Assembly (NCBI GenBank): GCA_025331445.1
Contig: JAIWNE010000124.1
Span: 33,757-97,756, forward strand
DNA from: Blakeslea trispora
Lineage: Eukaryota > Mucoromycota > Mucoromycetes > Mucorales > Choanephoraceae
Reading direction: 5' to 3'
DNA length: 64,000 nucleotides
Positions within the stretch are counted from its first letter, which is position 1; every line of letters starts with the position of its first letter. This document shows, in pieces, positions 33,496 to 45,464 of this stretch. Made by a program: the position numbers and the translations under genes. The notes beneath the pieces were generated by a model that ran no database searches, was not told the origin of the DNA, and saw nothing but the letters and a program-made list of their open reading frames with translations.

Positions 33496-36410
33496 ATGGT
33501 ATCAGTCGAATGTCCATGTTGTCAACAGCAATTTATCAACAATGATGAAATGCAAAATCATGTTGGTCAATGTACGATAGAATTTGGTGAACGTGAGGCT
33601 CAAAGACATGCTGAGCAAAGCGTAGTGGCAGATGTTGATATGCCAGATGTTGAAACCAGTTTTCCTGTCTCGTCTGACATTGATGATGAAATAGAATCAA
33701 GTAAGTTATATCTACTCTATTCAACATAATTTGCAAATCACTTACCTCCAACAAACACAGATGACAATGATCCCATCGTCCTTGAATGGTTGGAAGACTC
33801 AACTCTTGATGAATTTGATATTATTGGAATGCAAATGATGCAACTCTTGGATAAATACAACATGTCCCGTCAGGGTCAAAGGGAGCTTCTCAACTTTTTG
33901 AATAAGCATGTGTTGAGATATGCCACTTATCGAGGTAGATCTGATTTGTCACAATTTCTTTTTGAAAACTTATCCCTTTGTTCTAATGGCTTAGATTCTT
34001 TAAACGCAAGAGCTTTTAAATCTTCTGACACTTACAGACGTATAATAAAAAGAGATTCCAAGGTGACAATCCAACATGATGTTTGTGAGAAGGGCTGCTA
34101 TATGTATCCTGTTGGCCGTCCAGATATCATGAACTGCCTCAATCCCAACTGCAATGCCCCAAGATATGCCAATGCTGAACAAGTTGCAACTCTTACCAAT
34201 GCAATTGACATTGATCCAAATAGCTCGTTGCCTGCACTGATTCCTAAAACAACCTTGTCTTACACATCTGTGGCCAAACAGTCGACAGAATTTTTTGCCG
34301 ATGAATTACGCGAGGAGATGCTCTCCTATCGAAAGCAATTTTTTGCCGATGGTTCAGTCAACCATCATTATCGTGAGGTTTTCTCCGGTGACGCTTATCA
34401 AAGCCTTCTTCAAAATAATGTTGTTGATAATAACACTGTTTGTCTTGTATTGTTTGTCGATGGTTTCCAGCTGAAACATTTGCGCAAGAAGAATCAGACT
34501 ATGATTAATTGCTTGATAATGAACATCCATCCTGAGCACAGGCAATTAAAAAAAAATAATGTCTATTCGCATGCTGACATTGACTATCAATAAAAAGAAC
34601 GAAAGAAGAAAATATGATACAGATTGCAATTTGTCCAGGAAAGCCTTTCGATTTGGTGTCTTTCTTGCAGCCAGTCATTGCCGAGGTAAACCAGCTCTTT
34701 AACCGTGGATTTAAGGTCATAAAAGACGGTCAAGAAAAATTCAATGAAAATGCTGCAATTCTAGGATTTAATGGTGATATACCTGGTATAGCTGAGCTTA
34801 TGGACTTTTCGGGCCATACCAGTACATACGGATGTAGAATTTGTGGTGCAAAGGCTGATAAGCCTACTCTTTGTGTGCCTCGTGGTAAATACTTTTCAGC
34901 AGTAGCCCCTAATCGTACGATTGAGAGCTTGATTGAAGGTGATCCGGTACGTTTTTTGTTTGCTAGTTGACTATTTGTAAGCTGATGTTATATCTATAGG
35001 AGCGTGGAATGCGTGGTGTTTCTGAACTGATTACCAGTCTGCCAACTCTTTTGGGCTCCTTTTCTTTGGCGATGAATTGCATATGCTTGGCCATGGTATG
35101 GGCCATATGGTGTATAACTTGCTTGGTCCATCCTCTAATCAAAGGTTTCATGGTGATAGACCGTTCGAATACTCTTTTGCCGTTGATAGTCGATGCACAC
35201 AAAAGCAATTTATTGAGTCTATTAGTGCCTGGACTTTTGAGAGTAAAAAGACCAATCCTTCAGTCTATGATTTTTCTTTTGACGATCGCACCCATTTTAA
35301 TAGAGCTGTAGACTGGCAGCATTTTCTCTTGCACTCCGTACCGACTATAGTTGTTTCTCATCTAAAGTACTCTCGAACCGGAAATGCTTTGATGCATTTG
35401 GTGAATGCATGCTCTATCAGTTTGTAGAGATCAATCAGTCGTCAGGAATTGGAGAACATGGAGACGTAAGTAACATAAATACCCTTTCATTTGTTATTCT
35501 TTTCTAATTGGATTTTCTTTCACAAAGATTCTTCAACAAATGGGGTGACTACTTACTGGAAGAAAACATTGCTGGCCGTCTTAACAACCGAGTCTGAACA
35601 ATGAATTACCACTTCTCTGTCTATCATGTGGCTGATCTTATCCGGCAGCATGGTCTTTAAGATACTATTCTTGCCGTTCATTAGAATGAACAATTAAGAA
35701 GTACACTAACTTGATCAATTCACCACCAAAACCAATAGCAGAGAGTGGCAACCTTTTGATTAGAACCAACTACTATCGAGATCTTAACAGAAAACAACAG
35801 TATGAGCGCTTCATGTCTGGTCAAGAGAAATCTGTGATAGACTACTTGGATCATCCTAATAACATAGAAGACTATCCACAACTTTGGGCCAAGTTTGAAA
35901 CCATATTCTTAAACGCAGCATCGCTTGTTATTAATGTGGATATCAATCTCTTTTTGGATGCGTTAAGACGCTTTTACACTCGCGTCGGTCAATCTGGATC
36001 AGTTCTTCAGCACCCGGAGATTGTATTGGCAGCCCGTATGCTAAAGGACGGTGTAGTTGTTCAATAAAGATGGTACAAGCGATATCAATCTCAGCTCTCT
36101 CGACCTAACTATTTCGTTTTGTTTGAAGCCAGAACGCATAACAGGTACATAAAAGCATTAGATCATAGTAATGTAGCAAAGGACCTAATATTTTGTTAAT
36201 GATAGTCGAAGAAGATTCTGGTATGTTGGTCAAGTCATCACCTTCTTCCGGCATAGACAGAATACTACTACTCGCTTTTTGGCTCTGTTGTCTGTCTTTC
36301 GCGGAACTGATATGAACGGCCATGGTATCATCACACTAGAGTACTCTGAAGATATGTCTATGAATGGTATAATGATATGTGATGTCAAAGATATTATCAC
36401 TGTAGTCTGA
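33496..36410 (+). pseudogene. Tnp2/CACTA-like transposase gene with introns, decayed
   Basis: ATG 33496 opens a C2HC-like zinc finger (C-x2-C...H...C, residues 5-27). Three GT-AG introns fit: 33701-33760, 34947-34999 and 35466-35527. Landmarks of the fungal Transposase_21/Tnp2-like proteins follow in order: a Cys-rich block (CLNPNCNAPRY), VLFVDGFQLKH (near 34455), ICPGKPFDLVSFLQPVI, ILGFNGDIPGIAELM with CRICGAKAD (near 34770-34855), and ELHMLGHGMGHMVYNL (near 35070-35110). A C-terminal helical domain runs to about 36060, and a final segment with DMNGHGIITLEY ends in TGA 36408-36410. Frameshifts near 34575 and 35070 and stops at 35425-35427 and about 35597 break it. No CACTA-type ends or TIRs were found, so it may be immobile or domesticated and then lost. 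Confidence 0.72.
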
Positions 36411-37100
36411 TTGATGAAGTGCAACTAAGACCCTAACAGATTAGCAGTAACTTGGCTTGATGCGAAATATTTTGAAAAACTGACTCCTAGGGTGAGAGGA
36501 GAAGACGTTATTTAGACGTACCCCTTTATTGTTGTATCATATTAGCATTAATTTAATCATTTGTATCCTAAATTTTATCATCTTACTTCTTTTATCTTTT
36601 TAACTATATTCCATCTCTTAATTGATAGACTACTTTTTTTCACGTCTTTTTCTATTAAAATAGATAAAAAAAATAAAAAAGAAAGAGAATTCTTTTTAAA
36701 AGGAAAGACCTGCCTTTTATATACTACTGATGATGATCAATGAAATTAATGCATTAAAAGGAAAAGCAGTCAAACATTGTAAAATGCACTGTATTATCTT
36801 CCACCCATTATTTGATTAGCCTTCCTTTTCTTTCTCTCTATTTTTTTCCAGTTAACATGCATCATATAATAAGACTTTCTCTCAGCTTTGACATTCCAAC
36901 TCTTGAGAGACTCGCTATACATCTCGAACTAAGTCACCCAACCTAACTCGCTTATGGTGATGCGCAACTGTGTTTTCGAAATAGATTGCGAGAACCCTCT
37001 TCGACTTACATTTGGTTTGAAAAATTCTCTGATCGATTCTAACCTGATAGTACTAATTTGATGACATAGCGATTAATCAACTCAAGTAACTACTGTGATT

Positions 37101-37600
37101 GTGTTTTTATAATCTTTTGTATGAAAACTGACATTCTAATCATCCCATATATTTTTTTGTTATAAACAGTTATTTATCTGAAGTAAAGTTAAAAGTCTAA
37201 ACTTAGCTTTGTTCGCACAAAGAATTGGTAAGATTTCTTTCAATGTCAAATTAAAACAGATCATTGATAATTACTTTTAGTCTTCCGGCTGAGAAGTCAA
37301 TTTGAAGCTTTTCAACATCTCGAATAAATAAATTAATGTTCACTGACAAATTACATATACATCACTCTCAAACAAAGACAATTTCGAGTTAGATTTCAAT
37401 TGCATCAACGAAAACTATTGTTGCTTTACCGATTCAATTAGAAGAATTCATTTGTAATTCAATCTGCTGACAATCGTTTATTAGAAATTAGTGATGGACA
37501 TCACTTTCCAGTTTAAATTGATACGCCACCATTTTTGCGCGTCTAAGTGATTTAGTTGAATACTCCATTTTGATAAATTTGATATCCAACATCATGCGAA
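37101..37600 (+). repeat. Interspersed repeat R1, copy a (uninterrupted)
   Basis: About 500 bp aligned end to end with 58775-60023, from GTGTTTTTA to CATTATGCGA, at visibly high similarity. This copy lacks the 743-bp LTR present in copy b, so it acts as an empty site. No coding potential and no clear terminal repeats. Confidence 0.8.
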
Positions 37601-37844
37601 TTATAAATTTGAAGAGTTGACAAAAGTCGAAAAAAGTTGCCCATATAAATAACTCCGCTAAGTCGACTCGACTTATAACTGCAATATTCTCAACAGAATA
37701 TTTTATACTCCGAAGTATCAGTCTACCATCAAATAGTAAAGCACAAAATCAAGAATCTCACGAAGACAAAGTAACAGCTTATAGAAAGTATTAATTAGCA
37801 AAACAGTATAAATAGCTCCCTGTAGATAGACGATTTAAGTCTTT

Positions 37845-37943
37845 ATCTTATATTCAGATAACTTATATTGTCTATACTACAGGTAAACATATTATTAAAT
37901 AAAGGATCTTATATTCAGATAACTTATATTGTCTATACTACAG
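37845..37943 (+). repeat. 38-bp perfect direct repeat
   Basis: The 38-base word beginning ATCTTATATTCAGATAAC occurs at 37845-37882 and again at 37906-37943, separated by 23 bases. Both copies are identical, suggesting a recent local duplication. Confidence 0.9.
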
Positions 37944-38439
37944 AGTCATCTAAACCCCGCACACAAACCATAAAATACTACAATAACTGCAGTTATTTGT
38001 GACTATTTTAGCAAATAAATTCAGTTTTTTGCTACTCAAGTCGTTTACATATGAATAGATAACTTTCTGTATCACCAATGTTATTAATACAGATCAAGAT
38101 ACATATTTGACACATAATACGTTATTTGATGGTGATTCTTGCATTTTTAATGGTGTTGATTGTCTTTGAAGTTTCAACTATAACTGGACCAATAAAATTG
38201 ACCTTTATTTCATGAGAAAAACTATTTCATTGATGAGTTTTTAAGCTTGAAAAATAAGTAAGAAGATGTAATGTAGTTATCGTTAAATCTAAGAGTATAC
38301 TTAGTATGAGAATGCACTTATTAAGAGCATTAACACTCTCAAATAGAGCGTATACTTTTCATATATGCGAAGTACTTGAAGTCAAGAAATAAACTTTTAT
38401 TTAATATTTTTTGTAATAGAAGATAAGTGTAACTTAGTT

Positions 38440-38987
38440 TATTCCAGAAGCTGGCTACCCAACGTGGTGTATCCATCTCAATCATTGGTGCCATGTGCGA
38501 GAAGGGAATCGTGAATTTGATGGTGCGTTGACCAACTGTTGTTTCTGGAGGAAAGAAGAAAAGAAAGTTGCAGTTCTCCGAGTCCGGCGTCGATGTGGTG
38601 AACGGCCGTGAGGGTACAAGAACGACCCACTACCTCCAGTTCCTCGTGGCAACTATGGATGTTCTGGACGCGCAAGGCATGCAAGGTCGGTACTTGATCA
38701 TGGACAATGCGCCCATTCATACCAGCAAGGAGGTGGAAAACCTGATCGTCTCTCGCGGGTATAATTGTATGTATCTTCCAAAGTACTTCCCTTTCCTCAA
38801 TCCAATTGAGGAAATGTGGTCCAAAATTAAGATGCATGTGCGCAGAGGCGAGGTTAACGAAAAGGATACTCTTATCCCCCGTATCGATGTGGCTGCAAGA
38901 ACGGTAACTGTCTCAGATTGCGAAGGTTGGATTAGACATGCCACAACTTTCTTTAACAAGTGTTTAAATCTTGAGCCTATGCTCTAA
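38440..38987 (+). pseudogene. 5'-truncated Tc1/IS630 transposase fragment
   Basis: The C-terminal half of a DDE transposase. GVSISIIGAMCEKGIVN lies before a stop near 38528; then comes an open stretch to 38987 with the second Asp in YLIMDNAPIHTS (near 38700) and the last Glu in FPFLNPIEEMW, 34 residues later. The DNA-binding half and the first catalytic Asp are absent, and no TIR was found. It differs from Tc1-A, B and C, so it is a separate family. Confidence 0.8.
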
Positions 38988-39189
38988 AAAAATTAATTTC
39001 CTAGTTTGAAATATGTTATGAAAAGAAATTAACAAAAAAAAATTATAAGCTCATTAGCAATATAAAACGTTTTGATTTTGAAGCAAGCGCATAAATATAT
39101 TTTTTGAGTTGTATTTTGAAATGTCTCTGCAAAGCATTTCTTTGATGAGTAATATCTATTGCCCGATTCAAAGACCGCGAACTACAGTT

Positions 39190-40222
39190 CAATCAAAGCA
39201 ATTTTTTTTGCAAAGGCCGCAAAGACAGTCTTAAAAGCCGTGATCCAAAATCTCAAAGGGCGCCTACTAAAAGGCAAAAACAAATATTATTGCTCGTATC
39301 AATAAATCAGACTCACCTCTGCCTCGCACCTATGAAAGTCGATGAAAGAGATTTGAGACACTTGCGGTCCATAGTGATTAAGAATCCTTTCTTGAGCTTT
39401 GATGGTGTCAAGCATGAACTGGAGAATTTTGGTGTCAACGTCTGTAGGGCGACAGTTATCGCATATCTCCGTAGTATGGGTTTCGGTTCTTACTACGCCA
39501 AGAATAAGCCTGCGTTGACATCACAGCACAAGCAAAAACGCTTGGAATGGACCCGGAATCATGTCAATTGGTCCACTGACCAATGGACCAGTGTCGTTTG
39601 GTCAGATGAGTCTCGTTATGAGATAGAAGGACATCGCAGCGGCCTAAGAGTCATTAGACAGCAAGGCTAAGCCTACAAAGAGGAGCTCACAGTTCCTACC
39701 GAAAAGTTTGGTAAACGAAGTGTGACGTTGTGGTGTTATTTTTGAAGACGTGGAGCGGGTTCTCTTTTGTTTGTGGATGGCTCAGTAAACTCTGAGCGAT
39801 ACATCCAAATTTTGGCTGATCACTTCCAGCCATGGCTCTTGGATCTTCAAGCCAAGGAAGACAGGACCTTCACTTTCCAAGAAGACCGTGCTACATGCCA
39901 CACTGCTGCTGCTACTCGTGCTTGGAGGACAAGACACATGATAAATGGCTTTGAGTTCTGGCCTGCACAAAGGTCAGACTTAAATCCCATTGATCATTTG
40001 TGGTGGGCTCTTGAGTTGAGGATTGAGAGTAGACGACATACGGTCCAAAATGCTGCCCAGTTAAAGAAGCTTTTGCTAAAAGCATGGAACGAGATCAGCC
40101 ATGATCTTTTCATGCGTCTTGTTGACATTATGAAGGATAGATGCCGAAGACGGCCCTACCAGATATTAAATAATATTTTTTATTCGTATAATCTAAAAGT
40201 AGACATGTTACGAATTCTTTGA
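39190..40222 (+). pseudogene. Tc1-D: decayed Tc1 transposase
   Basis: Reading begins within KTVLKAV near 39220 and, after frame changes, follows a Tc1 protein. It has a paired-type DNA-binding region (VDERDLRHLRSIVIKNP, residues near 39330), the first Asp in WSDESRYEI (near 39605), the second Asp in FQEDRATCHT (near 39883) and a third acidic position in SDLNPIDHLW, where the usual Glu is Asp. Stops at about 39668 and 39745 split it. The ATG at 39332 is only an internal candidate start. No TIR pair was resolved. Tc1-D lies about 170 bases upstream of the Helitron-3 start codon. Confidence 0.82.
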
Positions 40223-40391
40223 CAAAAGTTTGATGAGCTCAGGTGTGGATATGCATGATAAGGATCACTATGGATTCATATATCTTGTATGCGGAGTTTT
40301 TTATTTAAAGAAGTGTCCGAAACAAAACCTTTTGCCACTGTATATAAAAAAGACATTTTTGTTTTTTTCTTCAACTATACCACCTAATACA

Positions 40392-41939
40392 ATGTCCTCC
40401 TCTACAGCCGCTATCCGTGAATTTACTTCTAGATTTCGTTTTCAAGATAATTCTTTTAGCTCTTTCTCGACCACTCAGAGATCTCAAATCAAGAAGTTTC
40501 AGGAATTTGCTGCTAAAACTCCCAAAGGTTTTTGTTCTATTTGCTTGGAAGTTTTCTATCCTGGACAGCAGCACTTCCGCCTTATCTCCAACGCCGAGAA
40601 CTTGAACTGCCACGCTTGGAAATTACAACCAATGACAATAGATGGCAAAGTTATGGTTTGTAAACGCCATTACAAAGAAAAGGAATCTGATTTCCCTGTT
40701 TATGAATATCCTGGTAAGCTTTTACTATATTTTAGCAAACTCAGAGAATACTAATTTCTTTAGAATTTAAAGGCGATATTGTGAAAGAAACAGAAAGCCT
40801 CAACCAGTGTGAGCACTCATTTATTTCCCCTGTAAAGCTTGTGTCTCAAATTACAAGAAAATCGTCTTCATCAGGAAGAATAGGTCATTATAAACTTTCT
40901 GGCTCCTTTTGGGTAATTCACAACTATGAGTTTACAACCATGGCCTATTCTGGAACTTTGGAACTGTACTACTAACGTGGGAATCCTGCAGATATCAACA
41001 AGAAGAAGGTTTATGCAGCATATGCCGCATTGCAAGCAACTCATCCTTTGCTGGCAAGATATGATCTTCAGCCATTCACCTATTTTTGGTCAATTATCGT
41101 TTGAAAGAAAATCTGAAGTTTGTTGGAATCAGAAATGATAGACAGATAAGATGGCCCCACAACAGTTTGTTTCCTGGCAAAAATCCTAACCCGCAAGCTT
41201 CCGATGTTAACTTTTGTAATTTGTTTGTTGGTCAAGACACTAATGGCAAAAAATATCAGGATTTCGCATCCTAGTTTGTTGGCGCTTGTGTTTCCTCACA
41301 TTTTTACAACATGTACCGGGCATTACTTCATGTCCAAGACCACAGAAGAGAACAAGCGCCTTCCCGAGAACCACGGAGGTATCTCTAAGGCAACAATTAA
41401 CGGTAAATCTTTGGCGGGATACACAAAGGCCCGGCTTATGATGAAAGAGAGAAGATTCTCAAGAGATCAATTGGTTCTTTTCTTTATGCTGGACAACATC
41501 GAAAAGAACAATCTATTTACTTACAGTCGTTTGGTTGTTTCAACTAAAGGAAGATCTAATTTGAAGCAAAAAGATATTATTGACCCTGCCACAAAAGTAT
41601 ACAATAAGAATATCATTTCTTCCGTACCATACACCATCCAATCATCATACGCATATAAAAGAAAAAATTATCTCAACCTTAAAACGATATTCACACATTT
41701 GTCTTCACCTCAACTCTTTCTTGCCTTCAGCTGTGACGACTTTAGCCCCGATTTTAAAGCAGCAACTGGTACCGAATACCCTTGGGAAGACCTTGTTCTA
41801 TTTGCCAATCACTTCCATCGCAAATGGAATCACTTTTTCAGTAAATATGTATTTGGTCATTTTGCAGATTCAATCGGAGGAGTAAAAAAATACAGTTGAG
41901 TACTTGAGATTCAAGATCAAGGTGCTCCTAATATACATT
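40392..41939 (+). pseudogene. Helitron-3 Rep/helicase, N-terminal part
   Basis: ATG 40392 starts a Ser/Arg-rich N-terminus and a DUF6570-like Cys/His region (FCSICLEVF near 40533; CKRHYKEK near 40660). A 50-nt intron (40714-40763) joins GEFKGDIV. Several stops and frame changes lie between 40972 and 41210. The open stretch from about 41205 carries the helitron-like N domain: IIDPATKVYNKNIISSVPYT, SSPQLFLAFSCDDFSPDF (near 41705) and PWEDLVLFANHFHRKW. It reaches VLEIQDQGAPNIH at the insertion point, where a HUH nuclease normally has His-x-His; the first His is Asn here. The other half of the gene starts at 55129. Confidence 0.82.
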
Positions 41940-42259
41940 TGTGATATTTCTAGTGCAATTGATAACAAGTAAAATTTAATCAGACCAAAAATAAGCTGTC
42001 CTTTATTCAATTCAAATTATTCTCTTATTTACATAAAACTAAGTGGTCCCACGTTAAAACTGAGAATGTTGGCTTCTTCCGTTCTTTAGGATATTTATCT
42101 ATAAAGAATGGCACTTTTAATTTATGTAATGATCCATCTGACTATGAAAAGGGGTAATGCACTCCTAAATGCGCTCTCAGACTCTAGATGTACTATTCGT
42201 CTGTGCTTGCACTTGTATCTCTGATTAGGGGTAACCACTAATGTAGCGTGCATGCAACA
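41940..42259 (-). repeat. Gypsy 3' LTR
   Basis: Nearly identical to 54809-55128. A purine-rich run (GGAAAGGAG on the minus strand, about 42264-42273) lies next to it and may serve as the polypurine tract. Confidence 0.93.
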
Positions 42260-42437
42260 TTGCTCCTTTCCAAGATGAAATCATCACTAAGATCTTTGTA
42301 GTAGAATGATGTAATAGCCTAACAGTTGTATGGGTGTCATGTTGTAAGATTGTCATTAATATGTTAGTCAATAAAAAACTTGTGCATAAAAAAATCTCTT
42401 TGGGAAAAAATCAAGAAAAAGACAAGTCTATTAATGT

Positions 42438-45400
42438 TTATGATCTTGTTACATGACTCGAGTATCTTTTGTTTTTACGCTTTGAGTAATCCTTTCGCTT
42501 GTTGACATTTGCAGGTAATGATGTATCGTTTGCTACAGCACTTGCAACGTTTCGTCTAGCCCAATAGTCATTGATAGGCTTCAGCGAGTCAAAAGATGAG
42601 ACTGGCTCCCAAGTGTTGTACTTGGCTTGATCATCGTAACCACGCCAATGGACGTAATACTCCATGTTCTTTCCTGAACCACGATGATTCACAATAGCTT
42701 GCACTTCGTAATGCTTCTCAGCCAATTCCGATTGCGATCGTTGGTCTCCAGGTTGTATCATCTTGATCTGATGAGTAGGAATATCGCGAGACAGCAATGT
42801 GCCTGTTAAGTCTTCTAGAATGTATGCGCCACTCTTGGCCTAACCCTTAACAGTGAAAGGTCCAACATAGCGAGGTTCTGTCTTTGCTTTGCGATTTACA
42901 TTGGTGATCATAACTGTAGAATTAAGTGGGAATTTATCAGCTACTATGTTATGAGACTTCAAGTATTTTTTGTGATCATTGTTTTGACGTTCTTTGATGT
43001 GCTCATGTAAAGCAGGTACGACTACTTCCTTAACGTGTTTCGATTGCTCATTGATACGTTTTTGTTTTGATTTCTCAAATGTCAAAGTGGGCTTCACTTC
43101 GGTATAATCAATTAGTTGGTTTGGCTGTCTAAAGAACATAGCCGTGAATGCACGTGGACTGTGCAAGTGTCTAAACTGAGCGTTTACAGCGTATTGAGCC
43201 ATGTCAACATATAATTCCCAACTTTCAGGATGTTTTGCATCAGCTGTCACTGCCTTAATAATGGTTTGTTTACACACACCCATATATCTCTCACATACAG
43301 AGTTACCTACAGGATTAAAAGGTAATGAAACTCTTTGCTCAACACCAGTCATCTCAGCCAATTGCTTCAAGACTTCGTTCACAAACTCAGATCCATTGTC
43401 ATGACTTATAATGCGACTGAACCCAAATAAACACCAAATACTAAGCAACTCTTTTGCAATAGTGTATGCATTCCTATCAGGAATAGCTCTTAAAATGACT
43501 AAGCGCGAGAACATATCAACGACTAGTAACAAGAAGTTGTTTCCATTAGACGATGTGAGGTTGAATGTGCCTAGATTCACACAGATATGATCAAAGACAC
43601 CATCCGGTAATATATGTCTAGGTAGATGACAGCCTGCTTTGTGTATAGTATGTTGTTGACAAGCTGTACAATCTTTTACGACTCGTTCAATATCTTTCCT
43701 CAAATTAGTCCAGTGTAGCTGATCAGCATGAATGGCTTTCTCTACAGCATTCACTCCGAAATGACCAAGAAGGTGGGCACGTTCAATAATGTCACGACGC
43801 TCTTCTTCTGGTGGTGTCACGAATTCAGCATACCGAAGCGAGGTTGGATTTGTGAGTTGAGTTGGTGAAGAAGTGGTTTCTTCGTGATCGTTGTTGTCAT
43901 CTGTGGTGGGACGAGTAGGAAAAGAAGCGGTATCGATAACTTCTGTATTTTATCTTTATGGCGCATAGCTGCGTTGCACAAAGTAACATGACGAGCATGA
44001 GAAAAAGTACGTTTAGAGTCAGAAATTAAACTCTTTTCTTTTTCTTGCTTTCTTTCCGACCGAGACATGTTTCTTTTCTTTAGAATATGTCTGTCGTTGT
44101 AACTAGCGTAGCTGGTATCACCCTCCTCCAGATTGGATGACTCTGGAGAATACAATCTACTAAGAGCATCAGGTAAACAATTTGTGACGCCAGGAATATG
44201 TACGATATCAAAATCGTAGCTAAAAATAGCATCGTAATAATTTAGCATCATAGCATTTGGTACAGCTTGACTTTTCAAAAAGACAAGTGAGCGATGGTCG
44301 ACATGAGCAGAAAAGCGAACACCATACAATAGCTTGTGAAAGCGCTGACACACAAACAGAAAACCTAGCAACTCGCGACGAGTGGTGCTGTACCGCTGCT
44401 CTGTTTCGCTCAACTTTCGACTAGCCATTCCAACGTAATGAACCTTATTATCTTTGATCTAGTAAACGACACTACCAATTCCGTACTTGGATGCATCAGT
44501 TGCGACGTGCAAACGATATTTAGAGTCAAATGACGATAAAACTACAGCAGAAGCCAAGGCTGTTGTGTGCTCTTCAGTCCACACACCAATGAGCGACTTG
44601 TGACAACGAAGTGCGTCCAAAGGTGCGGCTAGCGTAGCGTGATTCGGGATAGATCCTCGAAAATAGTTTAAGAATCCCAAGTAAGAGGCAAGTCGCTTAC
44701 CTGAAGTGGGAGCATCCTCCCACGAAGCCGTTGCAGCTATCTTACGATAATCGGGCAACAGATCACCATTACGAATTGTCCATCCTAAAAGATGATCAGA
44801 ATTCATTGCAATTACCAGCTTCGTCGAGTTGATTTGGAGCTTAGCATCCGTCAAACGCTGAATCACTGTTCGGAGACAAAGAAAGTGATGTTACAAAGTG
44901 GAAGAAGTAGCTACCGTGATATCATCCACATAGATAGATACATAAGGCAGGCCATGAAAATAATTTTGCAAGACATTTTGAACAAATGCCGACATGAACG
45001 TGACGCCAAAGCACATCTTACGGAAGTGGTAACGAATATTTGTAAAAGGGCACATAAAGCTAAGTTTATGCTTGTGTTTAGGGTTGACAAGGAACGAAGT
45101 AAAACAAGAACGGATATCAATTGTAGAAATGATAGTTGCGTTTCCCATACGTTGATGGATGTCTGAAATAAGAAGTAGCTGGTACACATCGTTACTAACT
45201 AAGATGTTGTTCAACTTTCTAACATCTGCAACAACTCTAGGTTTCTTCATCGAGTAAACACCATCAATGTCCTTTTTTGCAACACACAAGATGGGTACGT
45301 TATAATCCGTGTGACCCGTTGACCGCTCAATTACACCTTCATCGATCCAAGTTTGAAATTGATTTAACACAGCTTCTTTATACGCATATGGTACAGGATA

Positions 45401-45464
45401 AGGTTTCTGAGACGCAGTCATTCCTGGTTTTGTTTCAAGATCAACTATTGCGTTAGGCAATGTA
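42438..45464 (-). pseudogene. Gypsy pol: RT, RNase H, integrase, chromodomain
   Basis: Read on the minus strand from 45464 after the Tc1-C site. RT has the catalytic YVDD (near 44930); RNase H begins with LHVATDASKYGIG (near 44480) and VDHRSLVFL (near 44300). Integrase has an H-x3-H...C-x2-C zinc part (43770-43660), then the catalytic Asp of VVDMFSR (near 43530), Asp of SHDNGSEF (near 43405) and Glu of NSVCERYMG (near 43290). A GPF-type end follows (YVGPFTVKG). A chromodomain (YYVHWRGYDDQAKYNTWEPVSSF, about 42600-42670) closes the protein and in this family guides integration to marked chromatin. Stops: TAA 44891-44893, TAG 44459-44461, TAG 42840-42842; a frameshift lies near 43817. It is inactive. 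Confidence 0.92.

Larger units (their letters stand above)
36411..38439. other. Non-coding spacer containing repeat R1 copy a
   Basis: About 2 kb of AT-rich sequence with no credible ORF. It contains the 500-bp R1 repeat and a 38-bp direct repeat, annotated separately. Confidence 0.5.
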